The translations under genes were made by a program, and so were the position numbers. The notes below the pieces were generated by a model. The model saw only the letters and a program-made list of their open reading frames with translations, was not told the DNA's origin and did not search any database. DNA of 64,000 nt from Chloroflexota bacterium (GTDB taxonomy: Bacteria > Chloroflexota > Anaerolineae > Promineifilales > Promineifilaceae), in NCBI GenBank assembly GCA_024277135.1, contig JAJRVV010000197.1:18572-82571 (forward strand). Reading direction: 5' to 3'. Positions within the stretch are counted from its first letter, which is position 1, and each line of letters opens with the position of its first letter. Below are positions 62,976 to 64,000 of the stretch, one piece after another.

Positions 62976-63665
62976 CATCAGCCGGTAGCCGACGCCGTAA
63001 ACCGTTTGGATGTAGATCGGTTTTTTGGGGTCAGGTTCGATTTTGCGGCGCAGGTTGCGGATATGGCTGTCCAGAGTGCGATCCATGCCGTCGTAGGTGT
63101 ATCCCATCGCTTTTTCGATGAGTTCGCCGCGGGTGAAGACGTAGCCGCTGCTTTCCAGTAGAGTTTGCAGGATGCTGAATTCGGTGGGGGTGAGATCAAT
63201 GAGACGGCCGTCTACGCGCACATCCCGCCGACCCACATCCATGCTTAACCCGGCGATTTGCAGGACGGGCGGGGCTTGCTGGCCATCGAGTTGGGTGCGG
63301 CGCAACAGGGCGCGCGCGCGGGCCACCAGTTCGCGGGGATTGAACGGTTTGGTGATGTAATCATCCGCGCCCAATTCTAACCCCAAAATTTTGTCGGTGT
63401 CTTCCACGCGGGCGGTGAGCATGATGATGGGGGTGGCGGCCAGCCGATTATCTGCCCGAATCTGGCGGGTGATGTCCCAACCATCCTGATCGGGCAGCAT
63501 CAGGTCGAGCACCAGCAGGTCGGGATTCTCCCGGCGCAATGTGGCCAGGGCGGTACGGCCGTCATAAGCGGTCAAGACGAAAAAACCAGCCTGTTCCAAA
63601 TAACTCCTGACTAACCGGATGATTTGTTTGTCATCATCCACCACCAAAATCCGCCGTTTACCCAT
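62967..63665 (-). CDS. OmpR-family response regulator
   Basis: MGKRRILVVDDDKQIIRLVRSYLEQAGF, LLVLDLMLPDQDGWDI, IIMLTARVEDTDKILGLELGADDYITKPFNPRELVARARALLRR, winged-helix C-terminus. ORF-track start inside the heptamer array is rejected. Confidence 0.95.
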   Translation of the reverse strand: MGKRRILVVDDDKQIIRLVRSYLEQAGFFVLTAYDGRTALATLRRENPDLLVLDLMLPDQDGWDITRQIRADNRLAATPIIMLTARVEDTDKILGLELGADDYITKPFNPRELVARARALLRRTQLDGQQAPPVLQIAGLSMDVGRRDVRVDGRLIDLTPTEFSILQTLLESSGYVFTRGELIEKAMGYTYDGMDRTLDSHIRNLRRKIEPDPKKPIYIQTVYGVGYRLMER

Positions 63666-63666
63666 C

Positions 63667-63699
63667 AATCCAAAATCCCCAATCCAAAATCCAAAATCA
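63667..63699. repeat. gattttgga-family repeat (reverse complement) abutting the regulator start codon
   Basis: aatccaaaatccccaatccaaaatccaaaatca. Confidence 0.75.
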
Positions 63700-63846
63700 C
63701 AAACCCTGCGGCCATTGTATGTCGAAAATGTGCAAATGTCGTGCAGGATGGATGCAGAACTACAGAGTCTAAAGCAATCGCCAAAATGAAGGAGAGGGGC
63801 GACTGTGCTTGAAGCGGTCGTATCATCCATAGCGCGGTAAACCGCA

Positions 63847-64000
63847 AATGAACAATGAACAATGAACAATGAACGATGAACAATGAACGATGAACAATGA
63901 ACAATGAACAATGAACAATGAACAATGAACAATGAACAATGAACAATGAACAATGAACAATGAACAATGAACAATGAACAATGAACAATGAACAATGAAC
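63847..64000. repeat. 22-unit tandem heptamer array (AATGAAC)n, continuing past window edge
   Basis: 154 nt = 22 units read directly; two units vary (gatgaac). Confidence 0.95.

Noticed and set aside
63666-63995. N-terminal extension of the response-regulator ORF with (FIVHCSL)n repeats
   Set aside because: Produced by the heptamer array, whose minus strand has no stop in any frame; the true start is MGKRRILVVDDD at 63665.
63847-64000. CRISPR array
   Set aside because: Unit is a 7-bp head-to-tail tandem repeat without spacers; no cas genes seen.
1-64000. tRNA, rRNA or insertion sequences
   Set aside because: No conserved tRNA TpsiC-arm, rRNA or transposase motifs were recognised on either strand by reading; a tool search could still find degenerate cases.

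Overview
A 64 kb GC-rich bacterial window, probably from the Chloroflexota (inferred from gene content and style, not proven). No rRNA, tRNA, CRISPR array or transposon was recognised. Left part (1-12 kb): the 3' end of mtnA, a sugar-phosphate block (pgi, zwf, two HAD phosphatases), a thioredoxin-like protein, a LytM/SH3/TIM-barrel fusion, an AMMECR1 protein, an M20 peptidase and an LLM oxidoreductase. At 12.5-19.5 kb a minus-strand pair stands out. It encodes a ~2050-aa McrB-like AAA+ protein whose N-terminal part reads as glycosidase-like TIM barrel + three NBR1/FW-type Ig-like repeats + EVE/PUA-like domain + TPR-like helices + effector-associated-type domain, followed by a McrC/DUF2357-like partner. 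This is my best candidate for an under-described conflict (type IV restriction-like) system. From 19.8 to 52 kb there is a large surface-polysaccharide locus: at least ten glycosyltransferases, Wzm/Wzt-like ABC exporter, two O-antigen-ligase-like proteins, two stalked BNR/sialidase-like proteins, heptose-phosphate genes and a Wzz/BY-kinase. Right part (52-64 kb): HMCES/YedK-like protein, SDR, transketolase, a BMP-type nucleoside ABC transporter next to a yeast-Fcy1-like cytosine deaminase, and a two-component system. Two genome-style signals cross the window: a very over-represented palindromic octamer ACGGCCGT (about 120 copies by eye) and several families of short low-complexity or inverted repeats in intergenic gaps, including a 22-copy heptamer array running off the right edge. 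All domain calls come from reading motifs; no searches were run.
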